From Nepenthes gracilis (lineage: Eukaryota; Streptophyta; Magnoliopsida; Caryophyllales; Nepenthaceae), in NCBI GenBank assembly GCA_033239525.1, contig BSYO01000024.1, forward strand, positions 5,975,991-6,039,990: DNA of 64,000 bases, written 5' to 3'. Made by a program: the position numbers and the translations under genes. Numbering within the stretch: position 1 is the first letter of the stretch; every line of letters begins with the position of its first letter. Shown one piece after another: positions 43,150-57,285 of the stretch. The notes below the pieces were generated by a model that saw only the letters and a list, made by a program, of their open reading frames with translations, did not search any database and was not told the DNA's origin.

Positions 43150-45464
43150 GGTGTGAGGGAGATTTTTTTCTCACCCCTCTAGGTTTTTTGTGGGCAGATT
43201 TCGAATTTGGACTCTTGTGAGGAGTCCCATTGTTGACGCCAGAGCAAGCTATAGGACTTATACCAGCAGTCCTAGATATAATAGCTGATAATTCCTTGGC
43301 CTGATTTTTCTCGGGCTCAACTATAGTTGGGGCATATCCCTCCTACCGGATCTACATCCTTTAAGTAACTTATTGATGGTTGAACAAGAATAAGTCAGGT
43401 GAAGGGGGAGCATGCCCTTGCTAGTGGAGCTAATCTCCGAAGTGGCACCAGAAATGATGGAGTTAGTTTTATCCAGAGTTGCTGGAATTATTTTCGGGTC
43501 TTGGACCAGCTTCTCCGACATACTGAGAGACCGATCATCTCCTTCCGGGACGACATTAGTGATGAGATGTCATTCCTACACCCAATAATAACGTTATTCC
43601 TACCCAAAGGCATCGTCAAGTTTGCTAAACTTTCAGATCTAACTTCTGTCATGCATCCGGTCTCCTTGGTTTCTAGATCACCCAAGAGGTGATCCTCATT
43701 CCTCGCCTCTGGAATAATGCAATCATTTATATCTGGTGTATTGATGTCGTGACTCCTAGGGCTTGGTAGAGGTTGGACGATCGCATCGTCAACCCCTTCC
43801 TTATTGCTATCATCCAAGCAACTCACATGTTGGTCATCATCACAATGTCATTTAGGGTCCCGAAGGTGTTGGAGCACTGGACTGATCCAGTTGATGGGCC
43901 CTTGCTCGTGGGTTTTGTTATGTAAGGAACCATTCCTGGAGGATGCACCTCGGGGAGATGGATCCTACAAAACCCTACTTGCAGGCCTGTAAGTCTTCTC
44001 CACTTTGCATTGGGAAAGAGTGTGCCCCATCCGATTACACCGGCTATAGCAGCCGATTTTCCTTTGATATACAATTTGAACCTCATAGTAGGAATCATTA
44101 GATAGCACAGCTTGGTTCCCATACCTAATGCGCACCGTGGAAGGGATCGGGGTGTCCGCACAAAATTCCACACACACGCGGGCATAGTTCATGCACTTCA
44201 TTTTCTCAGTAACTGGGTCAAGCTGTAAAGGTTTTCCAACCACACTAGCAATCCAACTTAAGCCTAGAGGAGTTCAAATTCCACAGGAACATTTGACAAG
44301 GTAATCCACATGGGAAAAGTTTTGTGTTCCTCTTTAGATAGAAGCACCATGGGCTTCCATTTTTTCAAGAACAGGGGGTTGCTGGCAAACGCCTAAGGGC
44401 CACCCCCGAGACACTTCTCGAGCATATTGCAGGAGGAAAACCAGAAGAAAAAGAAATCCTGATCAGTTCCTGCAACATGATTAAGTTCAAAATGGGCCCA
44501 AATTTTCCTAGCTATATGGTTTACTGCATTGTAGTGCAACAAGTTTCCATGAAAATAACCCACCAGCGTATCACCCCACATGGTAGCCCCTTGTTGAATA
44601 ACCTCCAAAGGAGGGTTTAACTCCACATTATCTCCTACCCCTACCGAATGCGGGAAGTATTTTAATGGAACCTTACCTCGAGAGTGGTTCTGCAGAATCA
44701 TAGCAGACCAGGATATAGGGGTGGCTAAGGCACCAGAGATTGGCAGAGACTTGGAAGCAACGTCTTCTGGTGTGGCAATATGTGCGGCCGCATCATCACC
44801 AACAAGGCATGGCATGAGGCCTTGGGGATTCACAAGCTCACCACAAGGTACGAAAGCCACAAGGGCCGCTCTACCTAGATCCTGACTCAAACCCAACTGA
44901 TCCACGACATACACAGAGGAGTTGCTGGCACCGGGAGACAACAGGAACATGGGAATAGAGTCCTGTATCATGGCTTTATGTCCAGGCGCAACATCGTCAG
45001 ATTGTCTAGCCGTGGGTACAGGGAGAATCACATTTTTAGCACAGGAATTGCCATCCACAAGAGGAAACCCACCAGTAACGACATCAACAAAAGGAATCCC
45101 ACCAGTATCTTCAACCTGATTAATAAAGGACAGAGATGGGTTCAACCCATCTTCAACCACGGAAAAAATAGGGGCTCCTGAAGGTCCTGACAAGCCCTCA
45201 GAGTATGAAAACATGGGAATATGGTTTTTTCTAGAGGGTGGAGTTCGAGAAGAGGAAGTATGTAAGCATCCATCAACAAGAGAGACGGAGGAAAGCTAGA
45301 GAGGAGAAAAATCAGATGGCGCAGACTCAGGAGCAGAGCCAAGGCAGAGAGAATGGGTAATACGGGATGGTGGAGTTTGGATAGGGAGGTTTTGAGTCGG
45401 GGAAAAATGGGTAGGACGTTTGAAGGGATGGCCAGGGGACCTGCTCACAGGGAGTGCCCTCCAT
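43150..45464 (-). pseudogene. LINE C ORF1 (DUF4283 plus zinc knuckle), broken
   Basis: A likely start is the ATG at 45464 (MEGTPCEQVP). Frames broken by shifts cover an N-terminal variable region and the DUF4283 core (about 44680-44110), containing a NHIARKIWAHFELNHVAG motif. A zinc knuckle follows, CYSRCNRMGHTLSQC (44051-44007), with a three-residue rather than two-residue first gap. The C-terminal part continues to about 43200. The order is that of plant L1 ORF1 RNA-binding proteins. The copy is non-functional. Confidence 0.8.
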
Positions 45465-45585
45465 AGCCGACGGAGCCAAGGAAGAAGATGGTGGCAGGCA
45501 AGGCAGGTAGGCAGGATTCAAAAACAAGAAGGAAAATGTAGAGAGGGATGAGAGTCTCTCTCTCTAAAACGAAGGCTTAGGATTT

Positions 45586-46802
45586 CCTTTAAGATTATTT
45601 GAAAGAGTGACTGAATGAAACTTGGACTTGGCCTTGAAATATGATGATTTTGATTATGGAATTTAGAACAAATGCATTGAATTAAGTTGTTCGGTAAGAA
45701 AATTGGATCTAGAACTGTCGTACAATTAGGTAAGGTTCTCTGGCGTGCCTTAAAACGTTACGGTTATAGTAATCAAGGATACTATCAAACCATCAAACTA
45801 TCAAATTATCAAATCAAAATGTATACCATTGAACTATCGAACTATCGGCCTTTAATTGTGTGGATTGAATACAATCTGTCCTCGATTATTAGTCTATCGA
45901 CTGGTAGAGTGTACTAGATGGGTCCTTAGAATATTGAACATAAAATTTTTGAGAAACAAATGAGAATTGGAACTGTCTCATGGATTTCGACACATGTTTA
46001 AATAGAGTTATGCTTCCTTCCTATTTTTCGTGAATGCTTCTGTTCTTTTGATTATCGCGATTTCTGCTCTAGTATATTTATATTTTATAAGAAAGCATGA
46101 ATTATGATTTATTGAAACTTGTTCATATGAATGCTCCTATTCTTCTGATATCATTGTGGTATTATGTCTTAATGAATATATATTTTGCATAAAAGCATTA
46201 TGTTCTGCATGCTTTGGTTCATTGTTGGGTTTTGGCTCACTGCTTACTATTTTTCCTTTCAGATAAGGCTATAGAGACAATACCGGATGATCAGGTATAG
46301 CTAAAGTTAGCAAGGAAGATTGGAGCCTCAAAGTTATTTGGAAGATCTTGAAAAAAAAATCTAATAGTTCTGCATGTTCCATAGAATTTTGTAAGGGAAA
46401 TATGTATTAGTAACTGTGATATGTTTTGTATTCTAATGGAACAGAAATTATACTTCCCCAGGTTTATATAATTGCTTCCACTATATGTTTTCTGGATTCT
46501 GCATAGGTCCTAAATGGCATCTCTTATATGTTTCTGATTTAGTGGATAGGATTATATTAAAGCCGCGGATGGATATGGCATTGTGATCTTGTGTATGTGT
46601 GTTGTAGGATGGATTGTGATACTTTGTATTAGTTGTGTGCTCTTACAGGTTATAATATACCGGTTGTATATTTGGATTTTTGTCCAATTTTAGATAGAAC
46701 TCTACCGAAATTTCTACAAGAATTACCGATGAAAATATATAGATTCTCTTTTGTATCTGTCTGACGGAGAGTCCGATGAGAATTAGGATCTGTTCTGTCA
46801 CA
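45586..46802 (+). repeat. E2 5' LTR, right piece
   Basis: Begins with the second target copy CCTTTAAGATT (45586-45596), continues with ATTTGAAAGAGTGACTG as at 51055, and ends TCACA. The primer site follows one base later. Confidence 0.85.
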
Positions 46803-49754
46803 ATTGGTATTAGAGAAATGAAATGCCTTAGGAATGATTTGAATCATATGTGGAAGCTTAGAAAATAATCCTGTCTGACCGAACTGGTAGGGATAGACAT
46901 AGACTGATTAAGTTAGGTTAGAAAAATCCTAGGTGCTCTAGCTTGCATAAGTTAGGATTGACTTGAGCTAGGATTTAATGATTAAGCTAAATGATTAAAT
47001 TGATTTATGGTGGCTTCAGGTCTAGGTTGATCGGTGTGGGATTTTAGGCTTATGTTTAAGGTAATTTGATCTAAGGCCAAGATGATTTAGGATAGAAATA
47101 GATCGAGGCTTAGTGATTATGCAGAATCAAAATAGGTTGAAGGTTTAGGTGAAACTATTTTGAGATAATATAAGGTATTTTGGCTCATTCTGGTTTAGAA
47201 TTAAGTCAGGAGATCAGTCAATAAATTGAGCTTGGGGTATTAAAGAAAGTAATTAAGGTTTTTACTTGTATGAATAAAGCTCAGCTAGCTCAGGAAAGGC
47301 AGGGTTGATAATGGGTTACTTGGTGTCACACTTCATCTTTTCGGGTATCTCAGGGAGAAATTGGTTTTAAAAGGGACCATTCTCTCTATGTGACGTTTTT
47401 GGGATAGCTAGAAGATGAAGCCAGTTAAGGATGACAAGGGAATGAGCATATAAGTGTTCTAATTTCTAGAATAAAATCTGATGACGTCAGTCCCTAAGGG
47501 GCAACCCTTATTTGAAGGAATTACTAGTTTCAATGTCTGGTTTGGGTTTGTGGATGAATTAACCTTGATAGGATGTTAAGATGATCTGGTTGGCAAATTG
47601 CCCCAACTGAATCGATAATTTGAAAGGAATAATCTGAATTGTGATTAGGCTCACGTATCAGATGAGTTACAAAAGAAGTAGTGGAACTAATGAGATGTGT
47701 GCTAAGCATAGATGACATATTTGGCCATACCTAGAGAGTTATTAATTGAATGAGGAAATTTGAGGGAACTACTAAAGAGAAGAATTACCTATCTGATTAA
47801 CGAATAAAGTTACTGTTGAGGTTATGCCAAGATCAGAAATGATCTTGAGGATTTAAGTAAAATCGATAAGGATATTGGGTGGACTCTAAAATAATTAGAA
47901 GTTAATGATTTAATGATTGGGAGTCTCTGAGGTTAAGATATTCATAAGACAGGCGAAGGATCACTACGAACTGGTCCCACTATCGGAACAAGTATGATTA
48001 TGAAAACATGTAAGAGGAACCTTGGTGATTTTGCTTGAGGTTGATCGAACTATGAGGTCCTTGGGTTTTAGTTGGATTTTTGTGAAAGTTAAGTGGTCCG
48101 ACTGGAATGAATAAATTGGCTTGACAATGGAACATTAAGCTCCTAAACATCAAAGTTTCAATGGTAATTGGAGACTATACTGAAATTTTAGAATGATTGT
48201 CTCAGTAGCATTTTTATGCCAGTTAAATATCTGAAAATTGTGGATCTTGTTTTTGTGATGTCAATCTCTTCAAGATCTTTTTGGGTTATGCAAATCCTTT
48301 CAGAAATTGAAATGGTACTCGAGAATACTTGTGTAAATTGTCCCAAGTGAATATGATGCCCCGTAGAGATGCACTTCGGACTAATCAAATTAATTCGGAT
48401 CAGGAATTCTGAGTAAAGAGGCAAGGTTAATCATATTAAGAATAGGCGTAGTGTTTAATTGGAAAATTAGACTACCCTGTGAAAGTTTTGAGGAATGTAT
48501 GTATTTGGAGGCAAAGACCAAGCCCAACTATTTTAATGGGCCCAGTAAGTTGCTAAGTAAGTTAGCACAGGTGGTAATGTTCCTAAAAAAGATTAGGATC
48601 CTGTCATTCTGTATCAGTAGGTATCTACCCACAAGCAAAGAGGGGGAAGTGTTGTGGTTGAAATTATTTCACTCGAAATTGAAATTTTGTAATAAGGTCC
48701 TTGTCTTGAGAAATTATGGATGATGTCTTGGGGATAAATTAATGTCTTACAGATCCGAAAATTGAGTACAGTAATTGGTGGATTTCGATATCTTTTGAGG
48801 AAGGTGAATATTAGGATCAATTGTTGATATCAGAAGCCTCAATTTGTGAAATTGTAGAATTGTCTTAGACATAATTCTAATCCGATAATCTTAAAGATTA
48901 AAGTAATCATGTTACGACGGAGAGGTGACCTTAGGAGACTGAAAGCGGATCGATCTGTTTGAGGTTTATGAAGATAGGCCTTGATATTGCTAAGAAAGCA
49001 AACTTAATATAGACAATTGAGGTTAGGAATCCTTGGACTTGATGTGCCTGCGCTGCTTCGTAAAGGATGTGATCAAGTTAGGAAACAGGATTTGAATGTT
49101 TGGGAAAATAGGATATCGTACTCCTAAGTTAGGAGACAGAAAACGTATTAACAGTGTTAGAACTATGAAATTTTGAAGTAAGAAATTCTTATGGTTTGTT
49201 TCCGGACAAAAGGCGATCCACTCATTATAACTTTGGAAGAGGTGATCAAGTTTAATTCATTGGCTTATCGGTATGCCAATAAGATCTAAGGTCACTTAGC
49301 ATTTGGACTTTGAGATTTGAGGTTGTTAAGTGTTGGGATCTTAAGATCTTGGGTAACGGTCAAACATTATGCCAAATCCTCAGAGATAATATAATTATGA
49401 TTTTCAGTTTTAATGTGGTATGAGGTTCTGTAGAAATTGTTTTCATGGTACGAATATCTTGAGGTCAGAATAATTAAGGCTATCGCATTAATTGGGTGTC
49501 CCAGAATAAGGAATATGTGTTTCCTGAAAATGTCGATTTGATGACATACCAACGAATGAGGAGAATGCTGTAAACTTGAGGCTTAGCATAGATAGAAGTG
49601 TGGGATTTTTAGCCTGTTTGATGTTTAGAAACAAGTCAAAAAAATAGTTAATGAATTGAGTTTTGCACTTGGAGATATTAGGAAGGTTTTTTTGAATTAT
49701 AAGACTTGAAAATTGTCAAATTTTGAGGATAAAATTTTTATAAGTGGGGGAGAA
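46803..49754 (+). other. E2 internal region, non-coding
   Basis: 2.95 kb without a plausible protein frame (largest about 90 codons, no motif). It begins like E1 and E3 (AATGCCTTAGG... GGAAGCTTAG). It ends with a GAGGATAAAATTTTTATAAG stretch and polypurine tract AAGTGGGGGAGAA (49742-49754). Confidence 0.75.
46804..46815 (+). other. E2 primer binding site
   Basis: TTGGTATTAGAG, one base after the LTR. One transition from the initiator tRNA-Met complement. Confidence 0.8.
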
Positions 49755-51350
49755 TGTGATGACCTGAGTTCTGAAATACAATAATTAAGGTGAAATTAAA
49801 TTAGTAATGATTAAGGATTAAGTTTAAAATGTGAAAAATTGAATTCGGAGGTAGAAAGAGGAAGTTGGGCCTTGTAAGGGATTGGTTTACAAGATATGGT
49901 TAATATGGGCGGTAAGGTTTCAGATTTCCAAAATATGGTAACTGAGAGGTAATTAAGTTAAAATAGGTGAATTGTAGTCAAAAGGAACGGGAGGAATCAG
50001 ATTGAAAAGCCTAAAGTTTCAGAATTGGTAAAATTGGGGATCGAAGTTATAAACCGAGAAATGTTATTACGTCAATAAAATTTTGGATTTTAAATTATGA
50101 TAATCATGGCCAATTAAGGGTATATAATCAAAATAAGGGTCCAAGGATGCGAAGAATTGGATTGGAACGGTCAAAACGGGTCCCGGATGGCGAAAACGAG
50201 AAGTAGGCTTGCTGCAGGCTCGATGCGGGCTTGACCTACGCCCGAGTAGAGCTCGAGCGCCAACGGGGTGCAAAAAATAGAACCTCTTGCTCGAAGTGCG
50301 CTCAAATGGTCCCCAAGGCGTAGCATTGGCAGGGCAGTGCGCCCGAGTGGCGCTTGAGCGGCCGACTGGATATAAAAAGGCAGAGCGCGATTTTTCCTTC
50401 TACAATTTGGCATTCCACGAAGAGTAGCGGGAGAGAAGGGAAGAAAAAGAGAAGAAAAGGGAGATTTTGGCCACTCCACTCCGATCCAAGGAAAATGGTA
50501 AATTGAGTGAAGGCAAGTGTACTTCGGACGTTATATATAATTTTTACATATTTTAATATCTCCATATTATCGTTTATACTCTGAAAACCTTGTCTTGTGA
50601 TATTTGACATGAATGTTGCATGAATCTCATAACTTTCGGAATAGATTTCCTGTTTATGTATGTATATTGTAACTGATAACTCCGATTTTATGATTTGGCT
50701 AACATTTTGCCTCCATTTCATGTTCGGACAGTGTAGTGCAAACCCTAGCTTGAAAAATTGGGAGTTTTTTGTTTAAATGCATGATTTTGTATATGCATTT
50801 GGAATTATGCATCGATTTCATGAATAAATATGTGTTTAGTGTTCAGTTTAAGCCCAAAAGATTTCAATGGAACCCTTGAACAAAAATTTGGAAAATCGTG
50901 TTAGAAATTTGAAAATTTGATGATTTAAATGTAAATTGTCATCCTGTAACATTTATTGAATGATTTGTATTTGAAAACTATGTATGGAACTGTATTATCA
51001 AACTATGGAAACCTCTAAGGAACTGTATTATCGAACTATAGAAACCTTTGAAATAGTTTGAAAGAGTGACTGAATGAAACTTGGACTTGGCCTTGAAATA
51101 TGATGGTTTTGACTATAGAATTTTTAACAAATGCATTGAATTAAGCTAATCGGTAAGAAAATCAGACATAGAACTGTCGTATAGTTAGACAAGGTTCTTC
51201 AGCATACCATAGAAAGTTATGGTTATGGTAATCGAGGATACTATCGAACCATCGAACTATCGAATCGAAATGTATACCATCGAACTATTGAACTATTTGT
51301 GTGGATTGAACACAATCTGTCCTCGATTATTAGTCTATCGGCTAGTAGAG
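49755..51350 (+). repeat. E2 3' LTR, left piece
   Basis: Starts TGTGATGACCTGAG. A reduced CTCGAG region (about 50218-50365) is followed by TATAAAAA (50371-50378). Interrupted at TAGAG by E3. Confidence 0.85.
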
Positions 51351-54089
51351 TGTGAGGTTCCGGGTTTGTGAACCCGATAATTAAGAGGTAATTAGTATGT
51401 TAATGATCAATACTAATCTTATGGGATGATTAAGGTTTGTATCGGAAGAAAAATCGAAATTACTCGGTCCGGCCATGGAGACTCGCCAAAGAGCTTGTTG
51501 GCGCCGAGCCGAGGCTCGAGCGGATAAAAAGAACGGCCCGTGGCTGGCCGCTCGCCGGCCCTCGATGGGGCGCGATCGCGCAATAAAAACGCAGCGCCTT
51601 CGTCTTCTCCCATTTTCGCACGGGCCGAGGGTTTTTAGAGAGAGGCGCGCGACGGGAGAGAGAAGAAGGGAGATCGAGCCCGAGAGTCCGATTCCGCCCG
51701 AAAGCAGGTATAAAGGTGAAAGCACGCGTCGAGGCAAGTGTTCTCATACCCACTTCTCGTTCTCTTTCGATGTTTTGTGTATTTTCGTTGGGTATTTTGT
51801 GTCGATACCCACGGGAATGTTAGGACATTGAAAACCCATGCCTTGAGGTCCATGAAAATGTAGTTAGTTGTCCGATTCGTGTCCGATTCGCCCGGGTGAT
51901 TTTTGCGGAACCCTAACCTACGGGATTTTGGGGTTTCCCGTTTGCCCCGTATCATGAAATTGACCCCAAAATTGGAAAGCCCGTCCCAAATATGAACATA
52001 TGTCGGCATGGTCCTCGCGTATGGACCCGAGATGGGCGTCCGAGGCCCTCTAAAGGGGTGCTGTTATTCTGTTCACCCGAGCCGGAAGGTGATAATCGCG
52101 CGTTGTCACCTTCGTAAAATGATGATGTGATCCTAGAATATGAATACCCGTACCCCAATTGTGTGTATATATCGACCGGATGCCGAATCTCGCAAGATTT
52201 GACCCGTTCGTGGCATCCGGGAGCCTTGATAGTTTCCCGTTGTGGATAATCCGTAAATGAATGGGAAGTTGTGTACTTCCACCCTCGTGACAAGTAAATC
52301 GAACCCCGAATGTGTAATCCTGTGTACAAGATGTACGTACGAATCCACCGGACGTCCGATTTCCAAGTATCGAACCGTGTTCGGCGTCCGGGTGTTCAAA
52401 GAGAAATCCGATAATGTTCACCCAAAACGAGACGAGAAATGCAAAGTGAAATGTGATCCTAATTGTAATGAAAGAACGTTTAAATGATTAAACGTAAACG
52501 TAAACCCCGAATGTGAATCCTTGTGCTGGAGGCAAAGGAATGAGTCTCGGAGGTTCCAAAAGGACTTGTGATCACTTGAGGTGTGAGAACTAATCTATAT
52601 TGTGATCTTGGAGTGATTTATTGTGACTAAGGGAAATGGATCCCGTAGAAAGTGGAAGCGAACTTGTGATGACTAGGATTAAGGGAATGAGTCCCATTGG
52701 ATATTGAGATCCGTGATGAGAATGGAAGGAGTCCACATTGTGCTTGAGATGATATGATCTCCTGGATGGAGATGTGATTGATGATGTAATCTCCCGGTTG
52801 GAGATGATTGTGATGGGAATGAGGTTTCTAGAGATTCGATTGTGTATGGCAAATGTGGATTTTCCCTCTCCAAGTGTCGAACCTAACCTGAAACTAGGAC
52901 CCCGAGTCATATGGGTAGTATTCTTTAGTGTACCATATCCATCGTGGTGGGAACCCGAGGGATACTTGGCCACGTATTCCGCCGCCGTGTGAGTGGGTGA
53001 TGTCGTGGTACGCTTTAGGAAACTCTTTTTGTGGAAGAACGAGGATTGCCCCGGACCCCGGGGTGGGGTGTGTCGACGCTACATATTGAGATGTAGTAAA
53101 TGAGATAATTGTTGCATGGATGCAACCGAGGGTCGTTGCTACCGACCGAAAGTAGTAGAATGGCTTTAGAATGTGTAGCTAACACATTCCTATCCTCGTT
53201 CTCTCGCATCGTTGGCTAGTACGGTCTACTAGCCGGGTCCATAAAGATGATATAATAATGAAAGTAAATAATATCCAAACGATGAATCAAGTGATTCAAG
53301 ATTAACCATGTGATGAGAACAGGTATGAACCCAATGATTCAAGATGAGCAAGAAAATCCAAATGAATCAAGAATGGCAAATCCATGTGATCGTGAGAACC
53401 GTAGGGATCGAGTGATCCCGATTGCTTCCCATTCCTCGGTCCTGTTCCTTGATTCGAGAGTGTGTGTATCCCCTCTCGTTTGATTCTTGTACGTGTCTTG
53501 GAGGGGTGTTTATGATTTCATTTCTTTGAGCTATTGGCTCACTCTTGCGATTGATGTTTTTCTTTTCGGATGAGAACACTTAGTCATTGAGTAGATAGAG
53601 CAAGGAGAGAGACTTGCTTGATATGACTGGCTGGACGGCGCGTGATCAGAAGATTTGGACAATAGAGTTGGATCGGACTGTGGATAGCCACTCAGAGTTG
53701 GGCGTGGCTCATTATTGTTGTTATTTTATGGTTTTATTATGCTTCCGCATGTGTGATGATTTAATTATGCTTCCGCGTTTGTATATTTGTGTTTGGAGTT
53801 TTGATTAGTTAGATGGCATCTCTCTAGATCCAGATCGTAGGTTGAGTCTTGTGTTGGAGCCATGGATGATATGGCTGTGTGTGATCCTGTGTGGTGTGTT
53901 GTAGGCTTTGAGTTAAGCCTTTTGAATAGATGTGTGCTTGTTGCAGTTGATATTTTAACAGTTGTATTTGGTTTCGTCAATTAGAGAAACTCTGCCGGAT
54001 TTCCTTGAAGTCTATAGTTTAAAGTATAGGCTTAGGGTTGTGTCATCATCGACGGAGGTTATTCAATGGAGATTAACCGCCTGGCCACG
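51351..54089 (+). repeat. E3 5' LTR (2739 bp)
   Basis: Ends CCACG instead of TCACA, one base before the primer site. It has a short CTCGAG-containing promoter region (51495-51520) and an ATAAAAA TATA-like box near 51583. Confidence 0.88.
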
Positions 54090-57000
54090 GTTGGTATCAG
54101 AGAATAAGAGAGATGCCTAGGTTTGATCCGAATCATATGCGGAAGCTTAGGATTGATTAAGATTGATCGTTTTCGCGAATAAAGGCGTGTGAGGACTGAG
54201 TTAGTTTGGGTAGTTTTGGTTACCCCAGTCCTAGAACTTAGATTAGCGCTAAGTTAGAAGCGATAATTTAATTCGGATGGCTAGCCTACACGTCCTAGCT
54301 TGTGTTCTAGGAGTGGCTTGATCCGAATTGCTTCGGTTTCAAGAAAATATTAGTAGCGGCTCCTGAATGGGGACTACTAGTATTGGGTTGCCGACTGTAG
54401 GTCGAGAGAAAGATGGTGTGTCGAGACACCTTAGTGTTTGAATTTGATCGGTGTTGATTGGACTTTTGAACTGATCAGGGTTGATTCGAGGTCCTGGATA
54501 ATTAATCTCGGTTTGAGGTTTAAGTTTGATCGGTTCTCGGTTGAGGTCCTTGGATCGGTACCTTGCTTTGAAGGGTTGCTAGACCAACCTAGGAAGCGTG
54601 ATGAATTGGGTGGAGTTAAGTTTGGGCATATGAAGCTCTAGGTTGGAAAGGCGTCTAGATCCTTAAGATTGAGATGTGGATTTTGAGGTTGAAGATATCG
54701 TTGTGGTGACCCCATGTCTGATAGAAGACACGGCGTGTTGCCCCAGAATGGATAGGCAGTGAAGTTGACCTCGGTTGGTTGACGTAAGAAAGATCTTGGG
54801 TCTCGAGGATTAAGAAATATGGTCCCATGAATTATGGAAGCTTCTTGGATTGATTCTGTATCGATGAGACTCTTGGGAGTGTGTCTTAATTGTGGACAGT
54901 CCGATCGCGAGATCTAAGGATGTCTTTAGTCACGGACAGGCAGTGAGAAGGGTCAGTGTTTATATCAGGATCCTATGATATGAACCCAAGTGTTAATGTT
55001 GCCTGTCGTGGCAAGAGGTAAGGTTCATGGGTTTAATATTGTGATCTGATGTTGTTTTGAGGATTCCAAACCCATGTTGGGATTGTGGTTGAGATTGTGT
55101 AATTGGGAGGATCTAGGCTTGGCAAGAATGTCAAGAGATGACCTAGTATTGAGAAAGGCGAAAGGAAATAAGTGGCTATTCACGGATGAATCTTGGAGAG
55201 ATGCCTTTGAAGAGATTTTGAAACTATGATCTAAGTTATAGATAGTACGGGTGTTGGATTGAGAATGGTTGTATCCTCCGATTTTGGAATGAGGAAATCC
55301 AGCACCGTAGGATCGAGCTCTGCGATGGTGGTGCAAAATTTGTGGATTGCCGAGATTGGAAATGAAAAAGCGTGATGTCACAAAGCACTTGCTTCTTGGG
55401 GACCCCGAGTATGTTTATGGTTTTGTGATTCCGGGGGTTAAGGATCTAAGTCCGATACAAGTGGTATCGAGGTTGTGATATCCTTGGAGCTTGTGAATAT
55501 GATTGGTTGGGTTAATTTGAATCGCCTTGTGGTGTCAATCTTGTCGTGACGTTTAAATGATTTCAAGAAGTTATCGGATTGATTGCCTAGTAATTGAATC
55601 GTGCAATTTTGGGTATGAACTTGAGATAGTTAAAGTGTTAAGCCATGATTCGATCTTAATAGTAGTTCGGTAGATCTTCTACTAATTTGGTCGGATTGGT
55701 AAAAGATAACATCCGACAATCAGGTTGTGGGATTTGGAGCATGAGTTTGAATTGATCGAGGTATCAAGAAATTGATATCGTCTTTCTTGTAAATCAATTG
55801 ATCGAGGATGTTATCGAAAGGGAAGAAGTTATCTTATGATCGGTAATTCGAGGTCATATCGAATCAATGCCAACCGTTGAGGATTTTAGGTAGGGCCGGG
55901 AAGTATCGGCTTTGGTACTATGGTTGAATATTTCAAACCTTTGAGGTAAATAGATGGACCGATAAGGTGTTTACTAATTTCAAAATTGGCTAGAGACTAA
56001 TGATTGGATGATTTGGACGGATGGGCATAGTCCGTGAGCCGCCGTGAAGGCTTGATGAATTCTAAAGATCGATCCGGGTCCGTAATGGGACCGTTGTGGA
56101 TCAATAGAGTTGTAGCCCGACGGTATCCGGGTCAAGGAAATCATCGTAAGTCCGTAAAACGCCGTTTGGGTCTTGTTGGATCGATGGCGTTTCACGAAGT
56201 ATTATGAGATGATCTTTCGACCACGCCCGGGTCGATGTTGAAGTAGCTTCATGTGATAATCGGGAATTTCAAGGATATCGATGGTGTGTGCAATCATCTT
56301 TGATCTAATGGATAGGGTGATTGATGTTCGTGACATTGGGTTGACCCTAATGGGTCCGATGAGTTCTCGTGGAAAGTAATATCTTTGAGATAAGTGGGGA
56401 GGAGTTCAGATTAGCGTCACCCTCCCACGTACGCCGGAAATTGGCCATTGAGGTTTTCTTTTGAAAACTCGTGGAGTATTGTCTTCGGAGATAGGAAGAT
56501 GATCATATGGCCTTGCATGTGGTTAGATTTGTCTAAAGGTTGAGAAAGTGAACCTCGGTGTTTTCGTTGGGGAAAATAGGCATTAATGTTGGCAATTGAT
56601 GTTGAGTCTTTGGACTTGTATGTCTTTGAAGTTTCATAGGTAATGAAAGTTACATCGCTAGTAAGTCCAATTGATTGGGTGAGAAAATGTCGTGATCTTG
56701 CTGGAAGTTAGAATCGTATTGGGTTTTGGTCGGTTGGCTCGTTGATATGCCAACGGGATCTCGAGGTTGCTAAGTGATCGGAATTTTGAGATCGGGGCAA
56801 GAATTTAAGGTCTTGTCAACTTTTTGGGAGATTGTTATGACTGCCGTGATTTAGTGATTTGAGGATTGATCGGAGTGCGCAGGGTAAAGCGTTGCCAGGC
56901 CCGTGGCCCAGAGATTCCCGAATAAGGTTGAGGCTCTAGTGACCGATTTCTTTCGAGGCATGAAATGAATTCAAGTGAAAGGTCATTGATCCGTTGGAAG

Positions 57001-57285
57001 TGTCGGATTGAGTTGGAAGAAGCATGGTTGAAGGTCACTTTTGAAATTTGGAGAATCGTTATGAGGTCTTCCTTGTATCGATGGATGAGAGAATTGATAA
57101 GTGACCGGATTGGGCCGTTTTGAAAGGCTAAGGATTTGTTTTGTGACGAGAACAAGGACGATTCCAATCCTTGATGATCTAAAATAGGCGTTGTCCGAGG
57201 ATGAATCTTTGAGGAGTTCATCTCGGATTTGGGAGTTTGAGGGCTTGTTAAATTTCGGGGACGAAATTTTATAAGTGGGGAGAGT
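54090..57285 (+). other. E3 internal region, non-coding
   Basis: 3.2 kb homologous to the E1 interior with no protein frame. The stem-loop CCATGTCT/AGACACGG (54712-54733) is kept with one mismatch. A purine-rich tract AAGTGGGGAGAG (57273-57284) precedes the 3' LTR. Confidence 0.8.
54091..54102 (+). other. E3 primer binding site
   Basis: TTGGTATCAGAG, an exact match to the E1 site and to the initiator tRNA-Met complement. Confidence 0.85.

Larger units (their letters stand above)
38329..45585 (-). mobile_element. LINE C: full-length L1-type element, decayed
   Basis: A 7.26-kb minus-strand non-LTR element. It has an ORF1 (DUF4283 and zinc knuckle), an ORF2 (endonuclease, reverse transcriptase, zf-RVT) and a long repeat-bearing 3' UTR ending in poly(A) (T-run at 38327-38334). 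Target duplication is CCTTTGAGATT against CCTTTAAGATT (38318-38328 and 45586-45596). The uninterrupted site is visible in the other E2 LTR near 51041, which confirms the ends. Confidence 0.9.
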